From NCBI GenBank assembly GCA_025358765.1, contig JANYIG010000236.1, positions 1-44,675 on the forward strand: a DNA stretch of 44,675 nucleotides, given 5' to 3'. Positions 1 to 9,571 of this stretch are shown here, piece after piece. The notes under the pieces are model-generated. The model worked only from the letters and a program-made list of their open reading frames with translations. It had not been told where the DNA came from and did no database searches. The DNA comes from Candidatus Kapaibacterium sp. (GTDB lineage Bacteria > Bacteroidota > Ignavibacteria > Kapaibacteriales > UBA4661). Numbering within the stretch: the first letter of the stretch is position 1; each line of letters begins with the position of its first letter. The translations under genes were made by a program, and so were the position numbers.

Positions 1-1337
1 CCAAGAAAGATAAATCCGATGGATTTGAAAATCTGTGTTCTGCTCCGAAGATCGCGTACAGTATAGCCAGCAAATGTTCCCGCCAATAGCGCACCAATAG
101 CCGTTTCGTAATCATTACCACGAACGCTTGCCATCATTAGCGCCATCGTCACTGTTGCAGTGAACGTCGTCCGAGAATCGAACAAAATAGCAATGAGCAT
201 GGACATTACCGGAATGCCAATGAAGTATTGAAGTGGAAGCGGCGATTGGACAACAGTGGTCAGCCACGATACGAACGCAATCACAACAATTGGCAGACTC
301 ACGCCTAACAACTGCGCGTTGTCATAATAAATTTTCTTACGAATGATAAAAAGATAAATTACAAACAACGCATAGAGTGCTGCAGCATGGATGAAGTTTC
401 CGAGCAAACCCGTAATGCTATAACTGCCTTTGTTGTAAAGGAATCGCGTGTACTCGGAAGAGCGAATTTTCTGCATCGTTGCTTCGGTAAGAGGTTCGCC
501 TTTAGCAACGATGATCTCGCCTTTGCGAACGATAGACGTTGTGCGCGGCACCGATTTTTCGGCTAATACGGCTGCTGCCTCGGAATAGTCGTAGGAATAG
601 ACGAGGTTTGTTTGTAAAAGTTTGGGCAAAAGATCATTGACAACATTAACTTCCGCGCCCTCGAACCCTTCCTGCACAAAGCGCTCCCACTGCGCTCTGT
701 ATAGTGATGAATCCATCAACTGTGAGGTAGGAAGTACTTGTTCCACCGTTGGCGAAATACGAACAATAATCGCTGGTGTTTTGATAAACGAACGTTGAAC
801 GTTTACTACGCCTCTGGCATACACTGTTCTCTGAAAACGGAGTAATGTGCCACAAATGGAGCGAACAAGTTGTTCACGGCGGGCAGGTGGAAATGCCATC
901 AAACGACCGATAGTCTCTGAGGAAAGAGCAGTAGTGCGCTCTGTGGGTAACTGCTCCGAATTCGTACCGAAAAATGAGGCGGTCACGGATTGTAGAATTT
1001 TTTCGCTTTTATCTAACATTCCATTGTCTGTGAATACAGGCAGCACGGAATCGCGGGCAGCCACAAGCTCCTTTGTATATTCTTGCTGTGGTTTATACAC
1101 TGGAAACGGGTATTCGGCAATAAGCGTTTCATGCTGCCATTCAGCACCAACGGACAAACGTTCGTTGGAACCAAAGCCCGTTGGAAAAAAGACAGTACAT
1201 AGAAGCACCGTCACAACGGCAATAACAATCCGCCCATACAGCGCATAGCGAACACCCTCTTGAGATTGCTCTTCTTGCGTTGTTTTTTCAGATTCTGTTT
1301 CTAATTTCTCGAACAGTGTTTGTTCACCTTTACCCAT
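1..1337 (-). CDS. PgpH/YqfF-type 7TM-HD phosphohydrolase, N-terminal part (cut by window edge)
   Basis: The minus strand is open from an ATG at 1337 to the window edge, about 445 codons. The ORF track misses it because its stop lies outside. A first membrane segment is at about residues 37-52 (YGRIVIAVVTVLL). A long soluble extracytoplasmic part follows, with a late PRTTSIVRKGEIIVAKGEPL stretch that I recognise from the 7TM-HD extracellular domain. Several membrane helices start near residue 310 (HAAALYALFVIYLFII, then SLPIVVIAFVSW). In this family a C-terminal cytoplasmic HD domain hydrolyses cyclic di-AMP; that part would lie beyond base 1, so catalytic residues cannot be checked. It is probably the last gene of a run reading leftward after the Sua5 gene, with a 364-base gap. 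The family assignment rests on architecture and motifs; function is inferred from the family. Confidence 0.8.
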   Translation of the reverse strand, partial: MGKGEQTLFEKLETESEKTTQEEQSQEGVRYALYGRIVIAVVTVLLCTVFFPTGFGSNERLSVGAEWQHETLIAEYPFPVYKPQQEYTKELVAARDSVLPVFTDNGMLDKSEKILQSVTASFFGTNSEQLPTERTTALSSETIGRLMAFPPARREQLVRSICGTLLRFQRTVYARGVVNVQRSFIKTPAIIVRISPTVEQVLPTSQLMDSSLYRAQWERFVQEGFEGAEVNVVNDLLPKLLQTNLVYSYDYSEAAAVLAEKSVPRTTSIVRKGEIIVAKGEPLTEATMQKIRSSEYTRFLYNKGSYSITGLLGNFIHAAALYALFVIYLFIIRKKIYYDNAQLLGVSLPIVVIAFVSWLTTVVQSPLPLQYFIGIPVMSMLIAILFDSRTTFTATVTMALMMASVRGNDYETAIGALLAGTFAGYTVRDLRSRTQIFKSIGFIFL

Positions 1338-1701
1338 GGCAGATCAAAACTAAGGATGGTGGAAATGCGTCTGAATTGTTACAAAACAGATGTGTTCACA
1401 AACAACCATTCCAGAGCCTATCCATTGTTCTCTGTCAATGGAAATTAGGCGGTTATTTGAAGGGACATCGGTCACCCAAAATAGTCATAAATTAATTCAC
1501 AATCACGCCCCAATTCGGAGCTGCGCCTTCGCTTGCCATATTCGTCACCATAAGATAAACTCTGGAAGCGGCTTCTCTTGACAACCGAAGAACTGTAACA
1601 GAAAATAGCAATAGCGATTGAATGGTAAGTACGTACATCGTCTGTCGTTTTGCTATCGCGGTTCGTTTTTCTCGTCATACTTTCTGGAACACCGTCGTTT
1701 T
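1338..1701. other. Intergenic gap, no gene supported
   Basis: This 364-base gap lies between the Sua5 gene and the PgpH-like gene, both on the minus strand. The short ORFs here (for example 1472..1678 minus and 1280..1495 plus) have no recognisable motif, no convincing ribosome-binding site and compositions like shadow frames. A TAnnTTTG-like octamer (minus strand, 1345-1352) lies only eight bases upstream of the PgpH ATG. It would imply a leaderless transcript and may be chance. I see no strong hairpin. Confidence 0.5.
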
Positions 1702-2700
1702 TTACTTCCTGCTTGCCGCCTTCTGAATTCGGTTCATCAAACCCTCATTGTTTCTCACGTGTGGGTCGCAAACGAGAATAAGTGTGCCCACATTTTGCGC
1801 GTCGGCATTACGAAACATTGCATAGAGTGTTTGTTCGGAAAGAAGAAAGATGTCATGTTCAGGCTTTTTTACTGAATTTGACAGAATCCAAACCAGATTG
1901 CCCTGTTGCCCTTCAATTCCACGTGCGGTTTGCAGCGCTTCTGCCATTGAATCCACCAGTATAATCCTTGCTTCGGGCGCATAGTGGCGATATTTCATGC
2001 CGGGTGCAAGGGTAGGAAAACTTACCTCGGAAATCCCATCATTGCTTGTTTTAATGGCATAACTACCATGAACAACCTCATATCCTACCACGTCTTCCAA
2101 CATTTCTTTCGTGATGCTGCCCGGGCGCAAGATAACGGGCGGGTTCGTGAGGATATTTAGAACGGTAGATTCAATCCCCACTTCGCACGAGCCGCCGTCA
2201 ATCACAGCGGCAATACGCCCAGCAAGGTCATTCATCACGTGCTGCGCTTGTGTGGGGCTTGGGCGACCGGAGCGGTTTGCCGAAGGCGCTACGAGCGGCT
2301 CTCCGGCAGTACGGATAAGCGTTTCGGCGACGGGATGGGCGGGAAAACGCACCGCCACAGTGTTCAAGCCAGCCGTGACAGCATCGGGAACGGCAATGTG
2401 GCGCTCAAGCAACATTGTGAGCGGTCCCGGACAAAATCGTTCAAAAAGTGCATCAAACAATGGCGGAATGTTTATCGCAACGCGTTCCACATCCGTGCGA
2501 TCGGCACAATGCACGATGAGCGGATTGTCCGAAGGGCGACCTTTTGCCGTAAAAATCGCTCGCACTGCGCTTTCATTGAACACCATTGCACCCAAACCAT
2601 ATACCGTTTCGGTTGGAAACGCAACAAGTTCGCCCGCACGAAGCAAGTGTGCAGCATGGAGGATGTCGCCAGTAGAAGTCGAGAGCGATTGCGTTTGCAT
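1702..2700 (-). CDS. tsaC: L-threonylcarbamoyladenylate synthase, long Sua5 type
   Basis: The enzyme makes threonylcarbamoyl-AMP from threonine, bicarbonate and ATP, the first step of the universal t6A37 modification of ANN-decoding tRNAs. From the ATG at 2700 the protein is 332 aa. The YrdC-like fold shows GELVAFPTETVYGLG at about residues 23-37 and KGRPSDNPLIVHC near residue 50. After the YrdC part comes PGMKYRHYAPEARI, the linker that marks the long Sua5 form, and a C-terminal Rossmann-like domain of about 100 residues. The ORF track starts 16 codons earlier at a TTG (2748) that overlaps the upstream gene. I prefer the ATG because homology begins right after it, though no strong Shine-Dalgarno is visible. 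It follows the HAD phosphatase by about 34 bases and is likely co-transcribed. Family assignment is firm. Confidence 0.93.
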   Translation of the reverse strand: MQTQSLSTSTGDILHAAHLLRAGELVAFPTETVYGLGAMVFNESAVRAIFTAKGRPSDNPLIVHCADRTDVERVAINIPPLFDALFERFCPGPLTMLLERHIAVPDAVTAGLNTVAVRFPAHPVAETLIRTAGEPLVAPSANRSGRPSPTQAQHVMNDLAGRIAAVIDGGSCEVGIESTVLNILTNPPVILRPGSITKEMLEDVVGYEVVHGSYAIKTSNDGISEVSFPTLAPGMKYRHYAPEARIILVDSMAEALQTARGIEGQQGNLVWILSNSVKKPEHDIFLLSEQTLYAMFRNADAQNVGTLILVCDPHVRNNEGLMNRIQKAASRK

Positions 2701-2734
2701 GGAAAATGGAGCCTGAAGACGGTGTGTGAATTTC

Positions 2735-3472
2735 CTATTCAATTTCAAATGCCTGTTTGCGCCGCAATAATGCTTGGTGGCGGGGTTTTATGCGTTTTTT
2801 TTGCAGTATGCCACGCATAATTGTCAGAATGTCGCCAAACGTCGAGTACGGATAATGTGGAATGCGATTACGGTTGCAGTAAGCGGCAAGAGCTTGTTTT
2901 GCAAAGATTATATCTGCGTGTTCGGCGGCACAAAAACCTGAGTATCCATCACCGATATAGACGATGAGCGCCTCTGGTGCAGCACTTTGTAACAACGCAT
3001 TACGTTTACATGAACCGCACATACATTGGCACGATTCGTTTGCCCCCCAAAATACAGGCGTAGCAGTGCTTTTATGTTGAGTATCACGGATGCTAAGATG
3101 ATTGCAAAAAACAGGAATATCACCTGCACCCTCGCGTTCCAGCACGGGCTTAATATAGGCATCGAAGCCATCACTCACGACGGTAAGCGGAATGGCACAT
3201 TCACGGCAGAATGCCACAAACGCCGGGAAATAGGGATCTGCGGGGTGTTCTAATGCCCACGTACGAATGCTTCCCAACGTTACGTCCGGCGAAAGCGATG
3301 CACACACCGCCCGCCAGTACTCCGTTACTGTCCATTCACCGCTTACAAGGCGTGGATAACAACCATCAAAATCGCCAAAATCCACAAAGAGTTTGTCGCC
3401 TAAGTCGCGTTGGCTGATTGTACCGTCAAAATCGCTAAAAATATGGATGGGGCGCAGAAGTCGAGTATTCAT
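2735..3472 (-). CDS. HAD-IB family phosphatase (MtnX/PSPase-like)
   Basis: This is a 245-aa cytosolic phosphatase of the haloacid dehalogenase superfamily. The nucleophile motif DFDGT is at residues 14-18 (Asp14 and Asp16). Motif II is VVSDGFDAYI and the C-terminal acidic motif is YIGDGYSGFCAAEHAD. The layout resembles MtnX (2-hydroxy-3-keto-5-methylthiopentenyl-1-phosphate phosphatase) and phosphoserine phosphatases. A cysteine-rich stretch in the cap (CQCMCGSC) is unusual and could bind metal. The ORF track begins 44 codons upstream at a non-homologous extension that runs through the histone-like gene. The ATG at 3472, seven bases after that gene's stop, fits better. No other methionine-salvage genes are nearby, so the substrate is open. 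Confidence 0.8.
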   Translation of the reverse strand: MNTRLLRPIHIFSDFDGTISQRDLGDKLFVDFGDFDGCYPRLVSGEWTVTEYWRAVCASLSPDVTLGSIRTWALEHPADPYFPAFVAFCRECAIPLTVVSDGFDAYIKPVLEREGAGDIPVFCNHLSIRDTQHKSTATPVFWGANESCQCMCGSCKRNALLQSAAPEALIVYIGDGYSGFCAAEHADIIFAKQALAAYCNRNRIPHYPYSTFGDILTIMRGILQKKRIKPRHQALLRRKQAFEIE

Positions 3473-3479
3473 GCAGATA

Positions 3480-3692
3480 TTAGAGTGTTTGGGTGGGTTC
3501 TGTTGCCGATACGCTTGATGCCTCGGTGGTTTGCATTCGCACTTCCTCACGAACAGCTTTGGCAAACGCTCGCAATACTTGCATCTTCTTTCGGAGCCGC
3601 ACACCAGCTTCTTTATTACCTTTATCGTAACATTTTATGAAATCTTTCTCGAACGACTGTACTAATTCTTGCAGTTCTTGATAACGGTTCAT
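3480..3692 (-). CDS. Histone H1-like small DNA-binding protein (Hc1-type)
   Basis: The protein is 70 aa, starting at an ATG (3692). The MNRYQELQELVQSFEKDF start and the KGNKEAGVRLRKKMQVLRAFAKAVREEV core match the short histone H1-like proteins common in Bacteroidota. These are thought to bind and compact DNA or act as nucleoid factors. The first 50 residues are helical and rich in Lys and Arg. The tail (TEASSVSATEPTQTL) lacks the long Lys/Ala repeats seen in chlamydial Hc1. The gene lies between the secreted subtilase (27 bases upstream) and the HAD phosphatase (7 bases downstream), so it may share their transcript. Recognition is by sequence pattern; DNA binding is inferred from the family. 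Confidence 0.75.
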   Translation of the reverse strand: MNRYQELQELVQSFEKDFIKCYDKGNKEAGVRLRKKMQVLRAFAKAVREEVRMQTTEASSVSATEPTQTL

Positions 3693-3719
3693 AATACTAC
3701 GTGTAAAAACGGTTGATGA

Positions 3720-6602
3720 TTAACGATTGATAATGAACGGTACAAATTCATTCTTTTCAGCCGAACGCAAGCGAACAAAATACATTCCTGCGCCTAACCG
3801 AGCGGCGTTAAGGCGCGTTTGTTGTTTGCCAAGCGAGGCAGTGCCGACAAACGGCGTAGCAACAACCTGTCCAAGCATATTTACAACATCAAGCGTTATA
3901 TTTTGTTCTTTGCTGAGTTCGTACTCGAACGTTGCCACGTCATTCGCTGGGTTGGGCAAGACCGTAAGGTTTGGAGCGCCCCGATACTGCGCTGTTTGAG
4001 CAATCGTCCGCAATTCCTCGAGGCTCCGTCCAGCCAAAATCGCAAACGAAACTATCGTCGTTTGCCCGCGCGATAGCTGCATCGGTCCCGCTCCAATCAC
4101 GTCGGCAATATCCGTTATGGAAGAACGTTTTCGCCCGATGCCGCTCGAAAGTGCTTTCCATTTATCTGAGCGAGCAAAGCCATTTTCGGTAGCAATCGTA
4201 CTGTCCGGCGCGTTGCTGTTGTCCAGGGCGTAAAAATTCACTTTTTGGGGCGTGAGCAACTTCATCCCGATGAACGGCTGCGTCAGGTCTGCTTTGCTTT
4301 GAGCGATGGCGCAATTGCATTGGTCATCAAAAAACGTTTGATTTTTATCGTAATCGTCGCCTATGTCCCAATCAAAATATAATCCAACATACAGCGCCGA
4401 AAAGTCGCGGTTCGATGTGTTTGTAACGGCGTAAGATGTAATGATAAAATCTTGTGCTTCCGTGGTTGTGGATTGACTGATAGTCTGTTCAACGCTCACA
4501 CCCGCTTGGTTGTTTAGGTTGCGGTCGTGGAACCGTGCGGTGGCTGTGAGAATATTGCCGCTTTGTGCCATAGAGACAGTGAGCAATGTTGAACTAACAA
4601 AGTCGCGGTCGTTTGCACGTGAGTTGAGGCGAGCAACATTGGAAAGGCTGTCTTTGCCGCTTGCAATCATCAACGCGCCTTCGTAAAGCAGGTTCGGACT
4701 GCCTCGATAGCTAAAACCATCACCTTGTTTATTCGCTGGATAATCATTGAACCCAATGCTTCCTGTGCTATTGAGCGTCGAAGTGATGTTGTTCGCCGCG
4801 ACTGTTTTAAACGAGGGATTTACCAATAGCGTAATGGTTTCATTGCCAAGAATTTTGCCACTTCCATCCACAAACGAGACCACAAGCGGCAACGAAAAAT
4901 TCTCCGATGCGTTCACGGGCATCGTCAGCGCAAGGCGCGTGGTAATCGTACGCTCCTCGTTTGTCGCAAAGGAGCCGAGCGCGATGGAAGGCGTGGTTAT
5001 CTTCGGCGCATTTTGCCCGCTGAGTGTTGGCGTTGTTATCACGGCGCGAGCGTTGGTAACGCTTGCAAGCAAGTTTTTTACCGTGAGGATGATTTCGACA
5101 GATTCGCCGGATTCTAAAAAGCCATTTCCGCTTGCGTCTTGCACCGCCGTGCGTGACAACTTCATCCTCGCCGCATTGGTAATACTGACGGCGTTGAAGG
5201 CGTTGACGCGCCCCGTGCCGATAAGCCCAATATAATCGCTGTTTAGAGAGTCAATGTTGTCGGCAGTGGCTTGGAGTTGTGCCATAATTTGTTCGCCCGT
5301 CATGCTTGGAAAGCGCATCTTGACGAGCGCTGCAACACCAGCGACAACAGGAGAAGACATGGAAGTACCATTGTCTGCGCCATACAAATTGCCGGGAAAT
5401 GTAGCAAAAACACTTTGTCCGGGAGCAGCAATACCAACGCTTGCGTGGAAGTTCGAGAACCCTGACTTATAATCGAAATTGTCCACCGATGCCACGGACA
5501 ACACGCCCGGATATGACGCGGGGTAATTTTCTTCATTTGTGCCGTCATTGCCAGCGGCGGCAGTAATGATGCTCCCCATAGCAAGCGCCATTTTCACAAG
5601 TTCATGCTCGGCGTTTGCACTGCCCGTCACACTCCAACTACAGTTGATGACGTGAGCGCCCATGGAAGCCGCATAAAGAATGGCTTGGAAGCCTTTATCA
5701 ACGTTTCGAGAGGGTGTGTCTGTGCTGATTTTGATTGGCAGCAATCGAAGACGCGGTACATCGCCTGCTACACCCGCCGCACCAAGAGCGTTGTTCGTCA
5801 CGGCTCCTGCAATTCCCCCAACGTGCGTTCCATGCCGATGACCGGGCTTCGGGTCGTTATCCGCCATTGTACCATCTGCACCAATAAAATCCCAGCCATG
5901 CCAGTCATCTACTTTGCCGTTGTTATCGTCATCCACGCCGTTCGAGCGTTTGTCACGTCCTTGAGCATCGGTTCCCATTTCCCCCGCATTTGTGAACATA
6001 TTCGCTGCCAAATCTTCGTGGTCGTAGTCAATACCCGTATCAACAATTGCCACAATCACGGCGGAGGAATCTTTTTTGAATTTTTTCACTTCATCCCACG
6101 CCTCAAAAGCGTGGATAAGGGACAGATGCCCCTGCGAGCCTACAAATGGGTCATTCGGTTTGTCCGTGAGCGTCTGTTGGTTCATTGGTTCGGCGTATTC
6201 CACATCGCGGAGCGACGACAGTTTGCGAGCGGTGCCGAGGATATCAAGTGTGGATGCCACATTGACGACGCATATCCGTGTGATGCCCTCCACGAACGCC
6301 TTCGGGTCTTGTTCCGTGTGGTCTGCCACAAAACGCTTCACACCTTGCAACAAGCCATCATCCACAAACGGTTCGGTGGTGTGATTCCCCACAAAACGCT
6401 TGAGCGTTGGAACCTCGCCTGTGCGCCCAGCACGGAGCCACGCGCTGCCAAAGTCAGAATTTGCGCGAAATTTGATGACAAGTTTGTTCGGCACATACTT
6501 CGCAGAAGTCGCGTTTGCTACTGCTGTGATTGGTGATTGAGCATACATGCTGGTTGTGAGGTTTACAAAACAGCACAGTGTCAATATAAAAAAGGTTTTC
6601 AT
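3720..6602 (-). CDS. Secreted subtilisin-like serine protease (S8) with T9SS sorting domain
   Basis: This 960-aa protein is probably exported through the inner membrane by Sec and across the outer membrane by the type IX system. Residues 1-22 form a signal peptide ending in MYAQS. A prodomain of about residues 35-145 begins YVPNKLVIKFRANSD, as in fervidolysin-like proteases. The catalytic triad is visible: Asp188 in AIVDTGIDYD, His257 in HGTHVGGIAG and Ser414 in GTSMSSPVVAG. The oxyanion Asn is in the AAAGNDG stretch. A long beta-rich middle part (about 480-870) follows. The last 80 residues (LTVLPNPANDVATFEYEL through GAGMYFVRLRS) are a T9SS type A sorting domain. The ATG at 6602 directly precedes the signal peptide. 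A TAnnTTTG element at 6671-6678 suggests its own promoter. Confidence 0.95.
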   Translation of the reverse strand: MKTFFILTLCCFVNLTTSMYAQSPITAVANATSAKYVPNKLVIKFRANSDFGSAWLRAGRTGEVPTLKRFVGNHTTEPFVDDGLLQGVKRFVADHTEQDPKAFVEGITRICVVNVASTLDILGTARKLSSLRDVEYAEPMNQQTLTDKPNDPFVGSQGHLSLIHAFEAWDEVKKFKKDSSAVIVAIVDTGIDYDHEDLAANMFTNAGEMGTDAQGRDKRSNGVDDDNNGKVDDWHGWDFIGADGTMADNDPKPGHRHGTHVGGIAGAVTNNALGAAGVAGDVPRLRLLPIKISTDTPSRNVDKGFQAILYAASMGAHVINCSWSVTGSANAEHELVKMALAMGSIITAAAGNDGTNEENYPASYPGVLSVASVDNFDYKSGFSNFHASVGIAAPGQSVFATFPGNLYGADNGTSMSSPVVAGVAALVKMRFPSMTGEQIMAQLQATADNIDSLNSDYIGLIGTGRVNAFNAVSITNAARMKLSRTAVQDASGNGFLESGESVEIILTVKNLLASVTNARAVITTPTLSGQNAPKITTPSIALGSFATNEERTITTRLALTMPVNASENFSLPLVVSFVDGSGKILGNETITLLVNPSFKTVAANNITSTLNSTGSIGFNDYPANKQGDGFSYRGSPNLLYEGALMIASGKDSLSNVARLNSRANDRDFVSSTLLTVSMAQSGNILTATARFHDRNLNNQAGVSVEQTISQSTTTEAQDFIITSYAVTNTSNRDFSALYVGLYFDWDIGDDYDKNQTFFDDQCNCAIAQSKADLTQPFIGMKLLTPQKVNFYALDNSNAPDSTIATENGFARSDKWKALSSGIGRKRSSITDIADVIGAGPMQLSRGQTTIVSFAILAGRSLEELRTIAQTAQYRGAPNLTVLPNPANDVATFEYELSKEQNITLDVVNMLGQVVATPFVGTASLGKQQTRLNAARLGAGMYFVRLRSAEKNEFVPFIINR

Positions 6603-6670
6603 GGCGCTTATTCTGGTACGATGTGGTGCGGTGCAATGTGATTATGAGTGAACATGATTGTACGAATGTA

Positions 6671-6722
6671 CAAAAATAACAAGTCTGCTCCAACGGAGTT
6701 ACAATCCGTGTGAAGCAGACTT
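6671..6722 (-). terminator. Hairpin between TonB receptor and subtilase; terminator, possibly overlapping a promoter
   Basis: On the minus strand a 9-bp stem AAGTCTGCT/AGCAGACTT (6681-6689 and 6714-6722) encloses a smaller ACGGA/TCCGT hairpin. It is followed by the T-rich GTTATTTTTG. It lies 24 bases past the TonB receptor stop, as expected for an intrinsic terminator. The same T-rich stretch contains TATTTTTG (6671-6678), which fits the Bacteroidota -7 element and could start transcription of the subtilase gene. Confidence 0.55.
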
Positions 6723-6745
6723 AAGGCAAACAGCGTGAATGGGAT

Positions 6746-9571
6746 TTAGAACGTAAACGAAATCTTTCCGTAGAGGAAACGTCCGTTGAAGCCAAAGGGT
6801 GAACCACCCGGATACGGCAACGTAGAGCCGGCAAGCGATCCTGAGTTGACAAAAGCACCTGTAAAAGGATTGGTCACTAAGCGCTGTTCTTGAAACTTAT
6901 CGGGATAGACATCAAAAATATTGTTCATACCAAACGACAGACGCAAACCTTTGATGAGCGCGAAGGAAATATCAATATCGCTGACCCATTTTGCGGAGAA
7001 AGTCTGGTCAAAAATATAGATTACTTCTTTTGTTGTTGGATTCGTTACTGTTGTATTATCAAACGATGTAAATTCGCCAAAGCGTACCGTACGGAGCATA
7101 ATCGCAAGGTCTTGGAAGCTCTTCAGGTTGTAGTTCAACGTCAGTTGCAGGTTTGTTTGGGGTTGACCATGTTCAAAACGACCACGTTCAACATGGTCAA
7201 ATAAGTTCGCACCTACACCAATAAGCTGTGACGGCGTTGCGGAGACACGGGTTACTTCGGTTTGATTCCAGCTGAACCCGGCAGTAAGGCGCAACAAACC
7301 AGCGTCGGCTAAATCCAGACCGTAGCGAGCAACAACCTCTACGCCGTTAGTGCGTGTGTCAATGGCGTTCGTGAAATATCGCCCACCTGCCACGCCTAAT
7401 ATACCATTGCGAGCAAGAAGGGCAAGAACCGAGTCGCCCGTGAAGTTGCCAGTAAACACGATGCGGTCAGTGATGCTGATGTTGTAATAATCTGCCGTGA
7501 TGGATAGATTTTGTACAGGCTCAAGTGCAAAACCGCCACTGATGTTCAGCGATTTTTCTGCTTTCAAATCCTGAGCGCCCATCAAACGTCCGGCAGCACT
7601 GGTAACGGGAAAGCTGGAAATATCAAACGGAACGCCGCCAATAAAGTTGGTAGCGGTTGCCGAATAATATGTTTGTTGAAGCGATGGTGCACGGAAACCC
7701 GTACTCACACCACCGCGGAAGGCGAATCCGGGTGCAAACTCGTAGCGTGTGGCAAATTTACCCGTAACGGTCGAGCCAAAATCACTATAATTCTCAAACC
7801 GTGCTGCTACACTTACTAACCATTGCTCAGTGAACTTTGTTTCCAAGTCCGCATATAGCGAAATGTTATTACGCGAAGCATCCGTAAGGTCTTTGGGTTG
7901 ATAACCCGGAAAGCCTTGCGCTCCTGCGGCTGGAGCACCACCGGCTGGAGTTTTATTGATAGTGATACCCTTTGCGCCAACATTGCCCGGTTGATTCACC
8001 CATGAAGCTGAATCGCCCGCTTGGATTTTGTAATTTTCCGAACGGAACTCCGCGCCAAATGCCACATTGAGCGGTGCGGCAAGTCCGGCATTAAAAGCAC
8101 GGAAAATGTCGAAGTTGAGGGAATTTTGGGTGTAGATAAGCGTACCGGCGTAAAACTGTGTTGGGCTGCTTGTGCCGAGCGAAGCGTTCACACTGTTTGT
8201 CACGTCATATCGGAGATTATTACGTCCGAAGCTCTCACTCAGGTCGTATGTCCAGCCTCCAATGTCACCTTTGGAACCAACAGCAAAGGAAAGGTCGTAA
8301 ATATCTGCTTTGATATAGGGTAAAAAGCCATCAGGAAAAATAGAAGGGACGTTGTTTGCATTGCTAGCAACGCGGAAGTTTGCTGCGGACTCGCCTTTGC
8401 GAATGGTGTAGCCACCGAACGCATAAAGGTTCACTTCTTGCGAAATGGGAAGATTCGCATTGATCATGCCTCCGCCATCGGTCGTTGCAGCATCACCCAA
8501 ACGAAAGCGTTGAGGCCACGTGCTTGCATCGGTGCTAACAGGATTTTTGAGCGAAGGGTTTGTCGCGAGTTGTGCCGCGGAGTATTGCGAGCGAAAATCT
8601 CCCGCCGCGCGGTTAGTATAGCCCCTGTCGCGGTATTCGCCAGAGATGTGAACGCCACCGCCATTTGGCAGCGCAAAACCGTAATCGCCTGTAAGGTCAA
8701 TCACCTTGCCGTCGCCAACCGAGCATTGCCCGACCTGTCCCGACAGGTTTAATGCGTTATCATTACGAAGAATAATATTGATAACACCAGCAATAGCATC
8801 GGAGCCGTATTGAGCAGCTGCACCGTCGCGCAAAACTTCAATGCGGTCTATAGCATTGCCGGGAAGAGCATTCATGTCAACGCCTGCCGAACCGCGTCCA
8901 ACAGTGCCGTTCACGTTAATGAGTGCCGAGCTATGACGGCGTTTGCCGTTGACAAGTACTAACACCTGATCGGGTCCTAATCCGCGAATCGTTGCGGGGC
9001 GCACGTGGTCAGAGCCGTCTGCAATCGAAGGGCGCGGAAAGTTGAACGAGGGTACAGCAAACTGAATCATTTGATTTACCTCCGTAAGCCCTGATTGGCG
9101 CATTTCGGCAGCAGGAATCACATCCACCGGTACGGGAGCCTCCACAACAGTACGGTCAGAGCGGCGTGTACCCAGCACGACGGCTTCCGCTGTGCGAACA
9201 AGGTCTTCTTGGAGTTCAAAATTTTGCTCCGTTGTTTGTCCGGCGGTAATTGTAACAGATCGTTTTGCACCTTTGTACGACGTAAAACTCACTTGTACGT
9301 CGTAGGTTCCGGCTGGAACATCGAACGAATAGGTTCCATCAGGTTTTGCAGCCGCGCCGCGTCGCACACTGGCGATGTAAACCCGTGCGGAAAGTGCTTC
9401 TTTCGATTTCACATCCATAACTTTGCCTTTAAGCGTACCGTTTTGAGCGCGAATCGAGGGTGCACATAGCATACACACGCCAAATGCAGCCGCAAGCCAG
9501 AGCAATGGAATATACGTTGCACGATGCTTGGTGTGCTTCGTGTGCTGAGAAAAATGTAGAGAATTGGTCAT
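6746..9571 (-). CDS. TonB-dependent outer-membrane receptor
   Basis: This 941-aa outer-membrane receptor imports an unknown ligand using TonB energy. Its signal peptide ends near residue 43 (CAPSIRAQ). A CarboxypepD_reg-like beta domain follows (about 44-125: GTLKGKVMDVKSKEALSARV, GTYDVQVSF), as in Bacteroidota receptors. The plug domain is at about 135-270 (VPVDVIPAAEMRQSGLTEV, ATIRGLGPDQVLVLVNGKRR, IDRIEVLRDGAAAQYGSDAIAGVINI). A roughly 650-residue beta-barrel ends in the aromatic signature GKISFTF. No SusD-like partner is adjacent, so a glycan-uptake pair is not supported. The start is an ATG with GGGAGAAATACG upstream. The nearest downstream gene is the secreted subtilase, separated by a hairpin. 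Ligand unknown. Confidence 0.93.
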   Translation of the reverse strand: MTNSLHFSQHTKHTKHRATYIPLLWLAAAFGVCMLCAPSIRAQNGTLKGKVMDVKSKEALSARVYIASVRRGAAAKPDGTYSFDVPAGTYDVQVSFTSYKGAKRSVTITAGQTTEQNFELQEDLVRTAEAVVLGTRRSDRTVVEAPVPVDVIPAAEMRQSGLTEVNQMIQFAVPSFNFPRPSIADGSDHVRPATIRGLGPDQVLVLVNGKRRHSSALINVNGTVGRGSAGVDMNALPGNAIDRIEVLRDGAAAQYGSDAIAGVINIILRNDNALNLSGQVGQCSVGDGKVIDLTGDYGFALPNGGGVHISGEYRDRGYTNRAAGDFRSQYSAAQLATNPSLKNPVSTDASTWPQRFRLGDAATTDGGGMINANLPISQEVNLYAFGGYTIRKGESAANFRVASNANNVPSIFPDGFLPYIKADIYDLSFAVGSKGDIGGWTYDLSESFGRNNLRYDVTNSVNASLGTSSPTQFYAGTLIYTQNSLNFDIFRAFNAGLAAPLNVAFGAEFRSENYKIQAGDSASWVNQPGNVGAKGITINKTPAGGAPAAGAQGFPGYQPKDLTDASRNNISLYADLETKFTEQWLVSVAARFENYSDFGSTVTGKFATRYEFAPGFAFRGGVSTGFRAPSLQQTYYSATATNFIGGVPFDISSFPVTSAAGRLMGAQDLKAEKSLNISGGFALEPVQNLSITADYYNISITDRIVFTGNFTGDSVLALLARNGILGVAGGRYFTNAIDTRTNGVEVVARYGLDLADAGLLRLTAGFSWNQTEVTRVSATPSQLIGVGANLFDHVERGRFEHGQPQTNLQLTLNYNLKSFQDLAIMLRTVRFGEFTSFDNTTVTNPTTKEVIYIFDQTFSAKWVSDIDISFALIKGLRLSFGMNNIFDVYPDKFQEQRLVTNPFTGAFVNSGSLAGSTLPYPGGSPFGFNGRFLYGKISFTF

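Noticed and set aside
847-1248. 133-aa plus-strand ORF
   Set aside because: It lies within the PgpH-like coding region on the other strand, which translates into a coherent 7TM-HD N-terminus.
1472-1678. 68-aa minus-strand ORF in the Sua5-PgpH gap
   Set aside because: Arg/Ser-rich sequence without motif, no SD and no conserved neighbour arrangement.
5604-6536. 310-aa plus-strand ORF opposite the subtilase gene
   Set aside because: It is the complement of a clearly coding S8 protease. Its translation is rich in Cys, His and Arg with no motif and no ribosome-binding site, typical of a shadow frame.
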